From CAISDA01 sp050258555 (lineage in GTDB: Bacteria; Bacteroidota; Ignavibacteria; UBA10030; UBA8401): 36,629 bases of DNA. A program made the translations under genes and the position numbers. The DNA is taken from assembly GCA_050258555.1 (NCBI GenBank), contig JBLMZA010000011.1, positions 1 through 36,629 of the forward strand, written 5' to 3'. The notes below the pieces were generated by a model. The model saw only the letters and a list, made by a program, of their open reading frames with translations. It did not search any database and had not been told where the DNA came from. Every line of letters begins with the position of its first letter. The first letter of the stretch is position 1. This document shows, one piece after another, positions 1 to 9,700 of the stretch.

Positions 1-690
1 TATCTGAGCGGCATTCCCGTCTTCACGCCCGAAGAAGCCGGGCGCAACCGCCGGGATTTCGATTCCATCCTTTCACAATTCACCGCGCAGGGCAAGGACA
101 GTTATGCGATCGACCGGTATCACGACCGCATCGCCTCGCTCTATGATCTGGCCCGGCATCCGGCGCTGGTCGGCGTCGTGCGCGATCTACTGGGACCGAA
201 TGTCGTGTGCTGGGCGACGCATTACTTCTGCAAGATGCCCGGAGACGGCAAGGCCGTCTCGTGGCACCAGGACTGTTCCTATTGGCCGCTCACGCCCTCG
301 AAGACGATCACCGTCTGGCTGGCGATCGACGATGTGGACGAGGAAAACGGCTGCATGCGCGTCATTCCGGGATCGCATCTGCACGGGCACTTGAAATTCC
401 GCGAGAGCGATCCCTCGGAGCACAACGTGCTCACGCAGACGGTGGATGATCCATACAAGTACGGCGAAAAGGAAGCGCTCATCGAATTGAAGGCGGGCGA
501 AGTCTCCATACACAGCGACCTGCTGCTGCACGGCTCGCTTCCCAACACTTCGGATCGCAGGCGCTGCGGACTCACGCTGCGCTACTGTCCGGTCGACGTG
601 CGCACCTATTGGGGATGGAACGAGAAGGGCATCCTCGTGAGCGGCGAAGATGCGACAGGCCACTGGAAGGGCCTGGCGCGCCCCCGTTAA
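1..690 (+). CDS. Phytanoyl-CoA dioxygenase (PhyH) family protein, 5' end missing
   Basis: The reading frame is open from base 1 to a TAA stop at 688-690, so 229 residues of the C-terminal part are present and the start lies outside the window. It belongs to the PhyH family of Fe(II)/2-oxoglutarate-dependent oxygenases, which hydroxylate small molecules in the cytoplasm. The facial triad is visible: a WHQD motif (H89 and D91 of the visible part) and a distal H177 in LLHGSLPNTS, followed by an arginine cluster at about 186-188 that would bind 2-oxoglutarate. The GCMRVIPGSH segment (about 118-126) is also typical. The natural substrate cannot be told, because bacterial PhyH members act on many compounds. 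The stop overlaps the stop of the convergent acyl-CoA synthetase gene in a shared TTAA. Confidence 0.85.
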   Translation, partial: YLSGIPVFTPEEAGRNRRDFDSILSQFTAQGKDSYAIDRYHDRIASLYDLARHPALVGVVRDLLGPNVVCWATHYFCKMPGDGKAVSWHQDCSYWPLTPSKTITVWLAIDDVDEENGCMRVIPGSHLHGHLKFRESDPSEHNVLTQTVDDPYKYGEKEALIELKAGEVSIHSDLLLHGSLPNTSDRRRCGLTLRYCPVDVRTYWGWNEKGILVSGEDATGHWKGLARPR

Positions 691-2336
691 ATCACCTCGA
701 TGCCCTGCATCGCGCAGAGTTCGATGGCGAGCTCGCGGAGTTTGAATTTCTGTATCTTCCCGCTGCCGGTCAGGGGATACTCGTCGACGAAAAAGATGTA
801 GCGCGGTATCTTGTAGCGCGCGATCTTGCCCTTGCAAAAATCCTTCACGTCTTCGGGTGCGAGATCGGCGCCCGAAGAGGGGATGATGAATGCCGCCACA
901 TCTTCGCCGTAGCGCGGCGAGGCGATCGCCACAATCTGCACATCCTTCACGCCGGACATATGATAGAGGAACTCTTCGATTTCGCGCGGGGAGATGTTTT
1001 CGCCCCCGCGTATGATCATATCCTTGATGCGCCCGGTGATGCGGTAATTGCCGTCCGCATCCTTCACGCCGAGATCGCCCGAGTGCAGAAAACCGTCGGC
1101 ATCGATGACGGAGGCGGTCGCCTCGGGATTTTTGTAATAGCCTTTCATCACGTTGTAGCCCCGGCAGCACATCTCTCCCTGCACGCCGTCTTCGCAGCGC
1201 TCGCCTGTCGAGGGATCGATCACGGCGACTTCGGTGAATTCGAACTCGCGTCCGACCGTGGTGCAGCGCACATCGAACGAGTCGTCGATTCTGGTCTGCG
1301 TCATGCCGGGCGAGGTTTCGGTCAGGCCGTAGACGCTCGTGACATCCATGAACATCTTCTCATTGACCCGACGCATGAGCTCGATCGGGCACAGGGCGCC
1401 GGCCATGATGCCCGTGCGCAGCGACGAGAGATCGAACATGTCGAACATGGGGTGGTTCAATTCGGCGATGAACATCGTCGGCACGCCGTAGAGCGCCGTG
1501 CAGCGTTCCTTGTGTATGGAGGCGAGCGTGACCAGCGGATCGAACTTTTCGACCATCACCTGCGTGCAGCCGTGCGTGAGGCAGTTCATCGTCGCCAGCA
1601 CGACGCCGAAGCAGTGGAAAAGCGGCACGCAGACGCAGAGCTTGTCGTCCTGCGTGAACCCCATATGCTCGCCGGTCAGGTAGCCGTTATTGGCGATGTT
1701 GTGGTGCGAGAGCATCACGCCCTTCGGAAATCCCGTCGTGCCGGAGGTGTATTGCATGTTGACGACATCATGCGTGTCGACCGAATGCCGGAGTTTTTGA
1801 TACTCCTCCTCCCCCTGATTGCTTCCCAGCAGCAGAATCTCCGCCGTGTTGTACATGCCGCGGTGTTTTTCCTGTCCGATGTAGACGACATTCTTCAATC
1901 GGGGAAAGCGCGCGCTCTGCATGCGGCCGCGCTGCGTCGTCTTCAGTTCCGGCACGAGCGAATAGACCATCTCCACGTAATCGCTTCCGGCGATGCCGTC
2001 GGTGATGCAGAGCGTGTGCATATCGGAATTTTCCACGACGAAGGCGAGCTCGCTTTCCTTGTAGTTCGTGTTGACGGTCACGGCCACAGCGCCGAGCTTT
2101 GCCGTCGCATAGAGGAATGTGAGCCAGTCGGGCACGTTCTGCGCCCAGATGCCGACATGCGAGCCCTTTTCGACACCGATCGAGAGAAGGCCTTTGGCCA
2201 TCGCATCCACGCGGCGATTGAAGGCGGACCAGGTGAAGCGGAGGTTGCGGTCGGAATAGACGATGTATTCTTTGTCCGGGGCGACGAAGGCCCAGTATTC
2301 GAGCCAGTCGCCCAGTGTGCGATCCGAGAGATTCAT
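687..2336 (-). CDS. AMP-binding acyl-CoA synthetase (fatty-acyl-CoA ligase type)
   Basis: This 549-residue protein is a full-length member of the ANL superfamily; it would activate a carboxylic acid with ATP to an acyl-adenylate and transfer it to CoA. Visible motifs are the phosphate loop YTSGTTGFPKG (about 196-206), the A5 motif VYGLTETSP (335-342), HSGDLG (418-423), the hinge region GRIKDMIIRGGENI (435-448) and the C-terminal catalytic lysine in GSGKIQK (K527). The N-terminal WLEYWA and lack of a long linker fit medium/long-chain FadD-like enzymes better than acetyl-CoA synthetase, but substrate length is not readable. It follows the XRE-cupin gene by 43 bases on the same strand, suggesting cotranscription and control by that regulator. 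No clear Shine-Dalgarno precedes the ATG. Confidence 0.9.
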   Translation of the reverse strand: MNLSDRTLGDWLEYWAFVAPDKEYIVYSDRNLRFTWSAFNRRVDAMAKGLLSIGVEKGSHVGIWAQNVPDWLTFLYATAKLGAVAVTVNTNYKESELAFVVENSDMHTLCITDGIAGSDYVEMVYSLVPELKTTQRGRMQSARFPRLKNVVYIGQEKHRGMYNTAEILLLGSNQGEEEYQKLRHSVDTHDVVNMQYTSGTTGFPKGVMLSHHNIANNGYLTGEHMGFTQDDKLCVCVPLFHCFGVVLATMNCLTHGCTQVMVEKFDPLVTLASIHKERCTALYGVPTMFIAELNHPMFDMFDLSSLRTGIMAGALCPIELMRRVNEKMFMDVTSVYGLTETSPGMTQTRIDDSFDVRCTTVGREFEFTEVAVIDPSTGERCEDGVQGEMCCRGYNVMKGYYKNPEATASVIDADGFLHSGDLGVKDADGNYRITGRIKDMIIRGGENISPREIEEFLYHMSGVKDVQIVAIASPRYGEDVAAFIIPSSGADLAPEDVKDFCKGKIARYKIPRYIFFVDEYPLTGSGKIQKFKLRELAIELCAMQGIEVI

Positions 2337-2379
2337 GAGGTTGAATGCAATGTGTCGGGGCCGGTGCGCGGCGCCGCGA

Positions 2380-2967
2380 TCAGATGGGAGTGTAGAGCAC
2401 GGCCACGATTTTGGCCGGTTCGCCGTTGAGCGCGCTCACCAGATGGTCCACGATGGAATCATAATAAATGCTGTCGCCTGCATGCAGCACATGAATTTCC
2501 CTGCCGTAATTGATCTTGATCGCTCCTTCCAGGACGTAGATGAATTCCTCCCCTTCATGGGATGAAAGGATGGGCTCATGCGCCATTGCGGGCTTGATCT
2601 CGACGACGAAGGGTTCGACATGCCTTCCCGTCTTGCTTGCCGCCAGCGGGAAAAAGTCCAGGTGGGAATTGGTGGTGGAAACCTGGCTCGAAAATTTCGC
2701 CGCGGTGCGGCGTTCCGCTTCACGCGTGATGACGGGGCCGAGTTCTTCGCTGTCGTCAAGGAAGGTTCCAAGGCGCACGCCCAAAGCGCGCGCGATCTTC
2801 AACAAGGGAGCAAGGGAGGGAACCGTGTCGCTGGTTTCGATCTGCGTGATCTGTCCGGTGCTGAGGCCGGTGCGCTCGGAGAGTTCTTCAAGCGAAATAT
2901 GTTTATCGTCGCGCATGGTGCGGATCTTAGCGCCCACCATGCGCGACGTCGTGTGTTGTGTGGTCAT
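2380..2967 (-). CDS. XRE-family HTH transcriptional regulator with C-terminal cupin domain
   Basis: The product is about 195 residues when started at the ATG at 2967. An XRE helix-turn-helix spans roughly residues 13-68 (KIRTMRDDKHISLEELSERT, then TGQITQIETSDTVPSL), and a cupin-2 domain spans about 117-192 (HEGEEFIYVLEG, then LHAGDSIYYDS). This fusion is a common small-ligand-responsive regulator architecture in which the cupin senses an effector. Open codons continue upstream to 3099, but that segment lies inside the kinase gene and does not resemble the family; an alternative start is the ATG at 2940. It lies 20 bases after the ROK kinase stop and 43 before the acyl-CoA synthetase on the same strand. 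It probably regulates the synthetase, its own operon or both; this is inference from adjacency. Confidence 0.86.
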   Translation of the reverse strand: MTTQHTTSRMVGAKIRTMRDDKHISLEELSERTGLSTGQITQIETSDTVPSLAPLLKIARALGVRLGTFLDDSEELGPVITREAERRTAAKFSSQVSTTNSHLDFFPLAASKTGRHVEPFVVEIKPAMAHEPILSSHEGEEFIYVLEGAIKINYGREIHVLHAGDSIYYDSIVDHLVSALNGEPAKIVAVLYTPI

Positions 2968-2987
2968 GAGAAAGTGTGACTGTTCGT

Positions 2988-4031
2988 TCAGTTGCGCGAG
3001 CGATCGCGATAGAGCGCCACGAGCGCCGCTCCGATGGCCTGCGAAAGGTCGCCGAGCGCGGCAGGAAGCACCGTGACGCGTCCGCGCTGCGGTTTCCACA
3101 GCAGGGGTTCCATCGCATCGCGCACGATCTTCAGATAGCGGCTGCGGAATTCTTCGGTCGTCGATTCGGGATCCATCAACCCGCCGCCGATGACGACATA
3201 TTCGGCGTCGAAGGCCATGGTGAGATTGGCGGCATGGATGCCCATCACCTTTGCCTGGAAGTCGAAGATCTCGATTGCGAGCGCGTCGCCTTGTTGGGCG
3301 CGCGTGCGGAGGCTGAGCGCTTTTTCCTTCGGGCTCAGGGGTGATGTGGCCAGTTCATGTTCCGGATATTTTTCGAGCATTGCCGAGAGCAGGTGCGGCA
3401 GTCCGGAGATTGTCGTATAGGCTTCGACGCAGCCCCAGGTGCGTCCGCATCCGCAAGGGAGCGCCTTCATATCGAGCAGATGCAGCGGCGCCGGCATGTG
3501 TCCGGCTTCCATGCCGTTGAGTGTGTCGCCGTCCAGGGGCAGGCCGTTCGCATCGATGAAGGCCGTGCCGAGTCCCGAGCCGGGAGCGAGCATGATGACG
3601 GTGCTTTTTTTCGAGCCGCGCGCATGCGCCGCTTCGGCCACGCCGCCGTAGTTGCCGTCGTTGCCCACGACCAGGGGCACGGCGCGGCCTGCCCGCTCGG
3701 AAAGCGCGGTGCTGTAGGCCGTATAGAAATCCCATCCTTCGAAGCTTGCCGGCAGGTTCGGCGTGCGATCCATGACGCCGTATTTCTTATAGGGTCCCGG
3801 GATGGCCAGACCGACGCCTTCGACCTGATCCCAGACGAGGTTGTTTCGTTTCAGATATTCTTCGACGCCTTCCATCCATCCCTTGACGACGGCTTCCGTG
3901 CCCGCTTCCGAGTTGGTCCATTGCTGGGCGAGTTTTGTGGAGATGGTCGAGCCGTCTTCCCACACGCCGCCGGTTTTTGATGATGTCGCGCCGCTGTCTG
4001 TGCCGAGATACACTTTCCGCATTCCGCTCAT
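2988..4031 (-). CDS. ROK-family sugar kinase, copy 1 (upstream bookend)
   Basis: This 347-residue protein has the ROK fold expected of cytoplasmic sugar kinases. The N-terminal GTDSGATSSKTGG holds the phosphate-1 loop, GNDGNYGG (123-130) carries the probable catalytic Asp125, and the ROK zinc signature is present as EAGH (H178) followed by CGCGRTWGC (C193, C195, C200). The sugar is not determinable; glucose, N-acetyl-amino sugars and other hexoses are known ROK substrates. The start at 4031 is chosen because the paralogous kinase at 17591-18628 begins at the same alignment point and both have an ATCAGG-GTGCAT type leader; an upstream in-frame ATG at 4097 would overlap the promoter. It heads a minus-strand set with the XRE-cupin regulator and acyl-CoA synthetase. 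Confidence 0.88.
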   Translation of the reverse strand: MSGMRKVYLGTDSGATSSKTGGVWEDGSTISTKLAQQWTNSEAGTEAVVKGWMEGVEEYLKRNNLVWDQVEGVGLAIPGPYKKYGVMDRTPNLPASFEGWDFYTAYSTALSERAGRAVPLVVGNDGNYGGVAEAAHARGSKKSTVIMLAPGSGLGTAFIDANGLPLDGDTLNGMEAGHMPAPLHLLDMKALPCGCGRTWGCVEAYTTISGLPHLLSAMLEKYPEHELATSPLSPKEKALSLRTRAQQGDALAIEIFDFQAKVMGIHAANLTMAFDAEYVVIGGGLMDPESTTEEFRSRYLKIVRDAMEPLLWKPQRGRVTVLPAALGDLSQAIGAALVALYRDRSRN

Positions 4032-4095
4032 AGATGCACACCCTGATAGAAAAAAGTGAATGATAAGGAGGTCCTTGGTGAAAACAGGAGACCGC

Positions 4096-4125
4096 AATAT
4101 CGCATTAATTATGTGAAAAAATCAA
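4096..4125 (-). promoter_or_regulatory. Promoter candidate of ROK kinase 1
   Basis: Read on the minus strand, TTGATT (4125-4120) is followed after 18 bases by GATATT (4101-4096), 64 bases upstream of the chosen start. The same two hexamers at the same 18-base spacing lie upstream of the second ROK kinase, which supports both calls. Confidence 0.55.
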
Positions 4126-4155
4126 GGGCTGAATCGGCGCGTCCGCATTTGGGGC

Positions 4156-4184
4156 TTGCTTTTGTGACAAATGCATGCGATATT
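4156..4184 (+). promoter_or_regulatory. Promoter candidate of the envelope cassette
   Basis: TTGCTT (4156-4161) and GATATT (4179-4184) are separated by 17 bases, matching the promoter pattern seen elsewhere in this window. It lies about 157 bases upstream of the lipoprotein start, leaving room for a long leader. No transcription data support it. Confidence 0.35.
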
Positions 4185-4341
4185 CCTTCCGCATACTGTA
4201 TACAAAGCTGGTTGCACCGTCGGATGAATTGATCTTCCGAATACTACCGGGTGCGCGGATGACCACGGCTCCTTATTCTGGCTCCTTCGCCGCCCTTGAT
4301 TCATCAATTACCCTATCTTCACCACAAAGGCGGGTCTTCCA

Positions 4342-5550
4342 ATGTCTCACACCTTCCGATTTACATCAGCAATCATCGGCACCATGATGGCGCTTCTTCT
4401 GAGCGGATGCTCGGAAGAGCCCACAAAAACCTTCTGGAATCCGGCGGCATCATCATTGCCGGCTCCCAACATTCAATCGGTCACGCCGGCCAATACCGCC
4501 GTTGCGGGCATCGATACGATCACGATCAGGGGCACGGGCTTTTCGACCAAGCTCGCTGAAAACTATGTTGTCTTCAACTCCCAGCCCGCGCAGGTGGTCT
4601 CTGCCACGCCGACCGAGATCAGAATTGTCGCGCCGCTTCTGGTGAGCGACAGCGTCGTGATCAGGGCGGCGGTGCAGGGCGCCTTCGACTTTTCGAACAA
4701 GATGGCGTATCAGCTGAAGCCGGCCGTGGCCGTCTTCGGCAATCTCTCCTCGGCTGTGGGGTCGGTGGAAACATCGACGTCGCTGACGACCGATAAGGAC
4801 GGCAGCGTCTATACGGGCTACTCGCTCAACGGTCTGGAAGCCGGCGTGCTCAAGTTCAGCTCCACAGGCACACGCACCGTCTTCGCTCCGAAAGTAGGCG
4901 GCGACTTGACGGGCATGAAGATCGGTCCGGGCGGATACCTCTTTGCCACACGCAATATCCGCGCCGTCTACCGCTTCGCGCTTCAAGGAGGCGCAGCGCC
5001 GGCTGCATGGGCGCAGGTCGTGGGCGCTTCGTTCACCGATCTGGATTTCGATCAGAGCGGAAACCTGTGGGCCGGCGGCAACAACACGAACATCTACCGG
5101 TTCGCTCAGGACAAGTCGGTCACGCCCTTTGCCTTCACCGGCAACATTCACTCGATGCGCATCTATGCGGGCTATCTGTATTTCGCGGCGAAGACCGATG
5201 CGGGCGAGAAGATCTGGCGCGCTCAAATCACTGCAAGCGGACTCGGAACGCCCGAGCTCTATTTCGATTTCGCCTCGGTGCGTCCGCAGAATATTCCGCA
5301 AGCCATCACGTTCTCTGCGGACGGCGATCTCTACATCGGCATGAATTCGGAAGAGGGCATCATGGTCGTCTCGCCTTCCAAGACATACGTGACGCCGCTG
5401 TCGGTCTACAAGAAGCTCTTCGGCAAGGGCGTGAAATCGATGGCCTGGGGCACAGGCGGCATCATCTACTGCTCGACGGTGGACGGCGTGCTGCTGAAGA
5501 TCAATGTGACGGGAAAAACGAGCGCTCCGTATTACGGCGCAACGTTATGA
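4342..5550 (+). CDS. Outer-envelope lipoprotein with IPT/TIG domain and beta-propeller-like region
   Basis: This 402-residue protein starts with a lipoprotein signal ending in the lipobox LLLSGC (Cys23), so it is predicted to be membrane-anchored on the periplasmic or surface side. Residues about 41-125 look like an IPT/TIG immunoglobulin-like fold (IQSVTPANTAVAGIDTITIRGTGF). The remainder (about 130-400) contains repeated DKDGSVYTG, DFDQSGNLWAGG and FSADGDLYIG blocks typical of NHL/SMP-30-like beta-propellers. TIG-propeller lipoproteins in this phylum group are usually glycan- or surface-binding accessory proteins. It is the first gene of a four-gene plus-strand cassette and may act as the ligand-binding partner of the TonB-dependent receptor, taking the place of a SusD-like protein; that role is inference. 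A weak AAAGG lies 12 bases before the ATG. Confidence 0.82.
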   Translation: MSHTFRFTSAIIGTMMALLLSGCSEEPTKTFWNPAASSLPAPNIQSVTPANTAVAGIDTITIRGTGFSTKLAENYVVFNSQPAQVVSATPTEIRIVAPLLVSDSVVIRAAVQGAFDFSNKMAYQLKPAVAVFGNLSSAVGSVETSTSLTTDKDGSVYTGYSLNGLEAGVLKFSSTGTRTVFAPKVGGDLTGMKIGPGGYLFATRNIRAVYRFALQGGAAPAAWAQVVGASFTDLDFDQSGNLWAGGNNTNIYRFAQDKSVTPFAFTGNIHSMRIYAGYLYFAAKTDAGEKIWRAQITASGLGTPELYFDFASVRPQNIPQAITFSADGDLYIGMNSEEGIMVVSPSKTYVTPLSVYKKLFGKGVKSMAWGTGGIIYCSTVDGVLLKINVTGKTSAPYYGATL

Positions 5551-5609
5551 CACAAAGAGCATGAACGAATAATTACAATTTTTTATCAGACTAATCGAAA
5601 GGTGACATC

Positions 5610-6680
5610 GTGTTCCCAAGACTAAGAAGTCACTTAGCAGCCATCACGCATATCCGCTCGGTCTCCGCGGCCCTTGTGATGTGTCTTGCTTACAGCTTCC
5701 TTCTTCAGCCGGCGTATTCGCAGCAGAAGCTCGGACAGTCGGGCCTCCAGTTCCTCAGTGTCGGCATCGATGCCCGCGCCACCGGCATGGGCGAAGCCTT
5801 CACGACGATGCGGGGCTCGTCGGCTTCACTGTTCTACAATCCCGCCGGCATCGCCGAAATTTCCTCGCTTGATATCGCCGGAAGCCAGATGAAATGGATC
5901 GCCGACATCAAATACATCGCGGGAACGGCGGCGTTCGCTCCCTTCAGCGGCGACTACGGCGTGATCGGGTTGAGCTTCATGACCGTCGATTACGGCGAGT
6001 TCAACTTCACGCGCGTGGCGCAGAACGAGCAGGGATATGAGGACATCCTGGGCGCCGAAAAGCCGACGGCCTTCATGGCCGGACTCGCCTACGGCCGCGC
6101 GCTCTCGGACAAGTTCTCGATCGGCGGCCAGGTGAAGCTTGCCTACCAGAACCTCGGCAAAAGCATCGTGCCGGTCTACACGAAGATCGTCGTCGATTCC
6201 TCGAAGGTGAGGACCGACACGGCGATGGTCGAGCGCGACTACTCGCTCAACGTGCTGGCGTTCGATTTCGGAACGATCTACAAGACGGGACTCAAGAGCC
6301 TCGCCTTCGGCATGTCGATCTCGAACTTCTCGCGCGAAGTGCGCTATGAGCGCGAGAGCTTCCAATTGCCCTTGACATTCAAGATCGGCATTTCGATGGA
6401 CCTGATGGACTTTGTGCCGGGAGCCAGAGAGAATCATTCGCTCTACGTGTCGCTCGATGCGGTGCATCCGCGCTCGTATTACGAATACCTGAATCTCGGC
6501 GCCGAATACACGTTCATGAACACGATCGTTCTGCGCGGCGGATACGTCACGCACCACGATGAGTACGATCTCACCGCCGGCGTCGGCGTGCGCAAGTTCG
6601 GACTTGCCGTTGATTATTCCTATATGCCTCAGACAGCCTTAAATGCCATTCACAGAATCTCGGTGCGGTATTCTCTCTAA
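5610..6680 (+). CDS. PorV/PorQ-like (UPF0164 family) outer-membrane beta-barrel protein
   Basis: The 356-residue product begins at a GTG preceded by AAAGGTG at good spacing. A signal peptide ends at about residue 37 (LLQPAYSQ). The diagnostic N-terminal block FLSVGIDARATGMGEAFTTM, followed by ASLFYNPAGIA, is the signature of the PorV/UPF0164 family, FadL-like barrels best known as the T9SS shuttle that delivers cargo to the attachment complex; many paralogs of unknown function exist. The end VDYSYMPQTALNAIHRISVRYSL has the alternating pattern and terminal hydrophobic residue of an outer-membrane barrel. It lies between the TIG lipoprotein and the TonB-dependent receptor with short gaps (59 and 60 bases). 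It could be a dedicated secretion or assembly partner of the cassette rather than the housekeeping PorV. Confidence 0.85.
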   Translation: MFPRLRSHLAAITHIRSVSAALVMCLAYSFLLQPAYSQQKLGQSGLQFLSVGIDARATGMGEAFTTMRGSSASLFYNPAGIAEISSLDIAGSQMKWIADIKYIAGTAAFAPFSGDYGVIGLSFMTVDYGEFNFTRVAQNEQGYEDILGAEKPTAFMAGLAYGRALSDKFSIGGQVKLAYQNLGKSIVPVYTKIVVDSSKVRTDTAMVERDYSLNVLAFDFGTIYKTGLKSLAFGMSISNFSREVRYERESFQLPLTFKIGISMDLMDFVPGARENHSLYVSLDAVHPRSYYEYLNLGAEYTFMNTIVLRGGYVTHHDEYDLTAGVGVRKFGLAVDYSYMPQTALNAIHRISVRYSL

Positions 6681-6740
6681 GCTCGACGAGCCGGATTCGC
6701 CAAAAACGTGAATATGAAAATTTTTGACAGGAGTGTTACC

Positions 6741-9700
6741 ATGAGGAAAGTGATAGTTCTAATGTCTCTACTGGCGGCATATTTCTCCGCTTCCGTGTTT
6801 GCAGGCACGGGCGGAAAAATTGCAGGACATGTGGTCGATAACGACACGGGCCAGCCGCTGGTCGGCGTGGTCGTCATGATCACGGGCACCACCATGGGCG
6901 CCTCGACCGACATCGAGGGCACCTATTCCATCCTGAATGTTCCGCCGGGCACATACAGCCTCCGCTTCAGCATGATCGGCTATACGCCGGTGGTGGTCGA
7001 AGGCGCGCGCGTCGAGATCGATCTGACCAACACGGTCAACGTCCGGCTGAAGCCCTCGACGGTGGAAATGGAAGCGGTCGTCGTGAATGCGGAGCATCCG
7101 GTCGTGACGAAGGACATTTCGTCGAGCCAGTTCGATGTCCGGCCGGTCGCCGTCGAAGCGATGCCGATTCAGACGATCACCGAAGCCCTGACGCTCCATG
7201 CGGGCATCGAGCAGGGCGCCGACGGCATCGTCATCCGCGGCGGCGGCACCAACGAGGTGAGCTTCGTCGTCGACGGATTCGCGTTGAACGATTCGCGCAC
7301 GAATATTCCCTATTCGGCCGTCAGCCTTGCGGCCACGCAGGAAGTGCAGGTATTGACCGGCGGCTTCAACGCCGAATACGGCAACGTCCGTTCGGGCGTC
7401 GTCAATGTGATCACGAAGGACGGCGACAAGAGCAGCTATTCGGGCATGGTCAATGTCGGCTACCGGCCTGCGGCGCCGAAGCATTTCGGCATCTCGCTCT
7501 ATGATCCCAATTCCTACTACAACCGGCCGTATACCGATCCGGCCGTGATGTGGACCGGCACGAAAAACGGCGCATGGGATCTTGCCACGCAGAACTCCTT
7601 TCCGTACTTCCAGGGGTGGAACGCCGTGTCGAAGGCCACGCTGGAAGACAAGGACCCGAACAACGACCTGACGCCCGAAGGCGCCAAGCGCCTCTGGGAC
7701 TGGCAGCGCCGGCGCGTGGGCGACATACAGAAGCCGGATTATTCACTCGACGCCGCATTCGGCGGTCCTGTTCCCGTCGTCGGCCCGATGCTCGGCAATC
7801 TCCGGTTCTATGTGTCGTATTTCAACGAGCGCGACATGTTCGTCTATCCGCTCTCGCGCGACGCCTTCACCGATAACCATACGATGCTGAAACTGACGTC
7901 GGATCTCGGTCCGGGCATGAAGCTCACCGTGATGGGACTCTACGGCGAGCAGCATTCGGTCTCTCCCTACGACTGGACGACGGCGCCCACGGGCTACATG
8001 CTTCGCAGCCAGTCGGAAATCGCCGATCTCCTGAGCAGCTCGGACGGCATGAATGCGCTCTATATGCCGGAACGCTACAGCCCGAGCTCGGTCTTCCGCA
8101 ACACGATCGGCGCGACACTGACGCACATGCTTTCGCCGACCACGTTCTATGAAGTGTTCGTGCAGCGCAATCAGAGCCGCTACAGCACATACCAGGCGCC
8201 GATGCGCGACACATCGAAGATCTATTCGCCGGTCTCGGGCATCTTCGTCGATGAGGCTCCCTACGGCTACTGGGGCTATTCGACCGGCGCCATCGACGGC
8301 GTGATGAGCACGGGCGGATGGATGAACCTCGGCCGCGACAAGAGTGTCAACTCCGATCTCTCCGTCCGATTGAGCCTCACCAGCCAGCTCGACAAATACA
8401 ACCAGGTGAAGGCCGGCTTCCAGTACACCTATGAGGATCTCGATATCAACTCCGGCACATACAGCCCCTCGATGTCGACCTGGACGCGCTCGATGATCTA
8501 TCATGTCTATCCGTACCGCATGGCGGGCTATGTGCAGGACAAGCTCGAGTACGAAGGCTTCATCGCCAATCTGGGCGTCCGCCTCGATTACTCGAACCCG
8601 AACTCCGACTATTTCGATCTCGGCCAGTTCGATCCGCTCTACGGGCAGGGACTGGGCAATTCGATCGAGAAGAATGCAACGAAGCAGAAGGCCGAATCGG
8701 AATTTTATGTGAGTCCGCGTCTGGGCATTTCGCATCCGATCACGGAGAATTCGAAGCTGTATTTCAACTACGGACACTTCCTTTCCGAGCCTTCCTCGAC
8801 ATACCGCTTCCGGCTGCAGAGGGAATCGAACGGCGTCGTGACATACATCGGCAACCCGAACATGAAGCTCGAAAAAACGGTCGCCTACGAACTGGGCTTC
8901 GAGCAGAACGCGTTCGACATGTTCCTCATCAATGTCGCGGCCTACTACAAGGATGTGACCAACCAGCCGGGCTGGATCTATTATCAGAACATCAACACCT
9001 CGGTGCATTATTACAAGGCGTCGAACAACAACTACGCCGATATCCGCGGATTCGAAGCCACGCTCACCAAGGTCAGCGGAGACTGGGTGAGCGGCTTCAT
9101 CAACTACACGTATGATGTGGGCACATCGGGCTATTTCGATCTGACGTCGTACTATCAGGACGTCAACAAGCAGCGCAGCTATCTCCAGCAGAATCCGTAC
9201 CAGTCGAAGCCGCATCCGCAGCCGTATGCGCGCGCGAACGTCGTCTTCCGCACGCCCGACACATTCGGCCCGATGGTCATGGACAGCTACCTGCTCGGCG
9301 GCTGGAGCCTGAACGTGCTGGCAAGCTGGCGCGCGGGAAGCTACGCCACATACAATCCGAACTCGATTCCGGGCGTCGTCGACAACGTGCAGTGGCGGGA
9401 CAACTACAATGTCGATCTGCGCTTCATGAAGGCCTTCCGGATGTTCGGCTTCGAGTGCCAGGCCTATCTCGACATCCACAACGTGTTCAACTTCAAGAGT
9501 CTGAACTACGCGGGCTTCGTGGATTCGTACGACTATCAGGATTACCTCGCCTCGCTGTGCTTCCCGTGGGAAGAAGGCGACCAGAAGGGCAACGACCGCA
9601 TCGGCGACTACATTCCGAACGGCGTCGCCTACGATCCGCTCGAGCCGAATCCGAAGAATGATCCTGCGATCACGGCGCGCAACAACGCCCGCAAAGACAA

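Larger units (their letters stand above)
4032..4341. other. Divergent intergenic region between ROK kinase 1 and the envelope cassette
   Basis: This 310-base region separates the minus-strand kinase from the plus-strand lipoprotein gene. It is AT-richer than its surroundings and contains no convincing gene. A minus-strand promoter candidate at 4096-4125 and a plus-strand candidate at 4156-4184 are listed separately. The element AATATCGC or its reverse complement occurs near both, and also in the promoter of the second ROK kinase, so it could be an operator or simply part of the -10 region. Confidence 0.6.

Noticed and set aside
609..2429. Long open frame on the plus strand opposite the acyl-CoA synthetase gene
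   Set aside because: It is antisense to a gene with all ANL motifs, has a His/Arg/Asp-rich composition typical of GC-rich shadow frames and shows no family similarity.
7743..9479. Long minus-strand open frame under the TonB-dependent receptor gene
   Set aside because: Low-complexity composition rich in Arg, His, Val and Ile with no recognisable domain; the plus-strand barrel gene explains the region.
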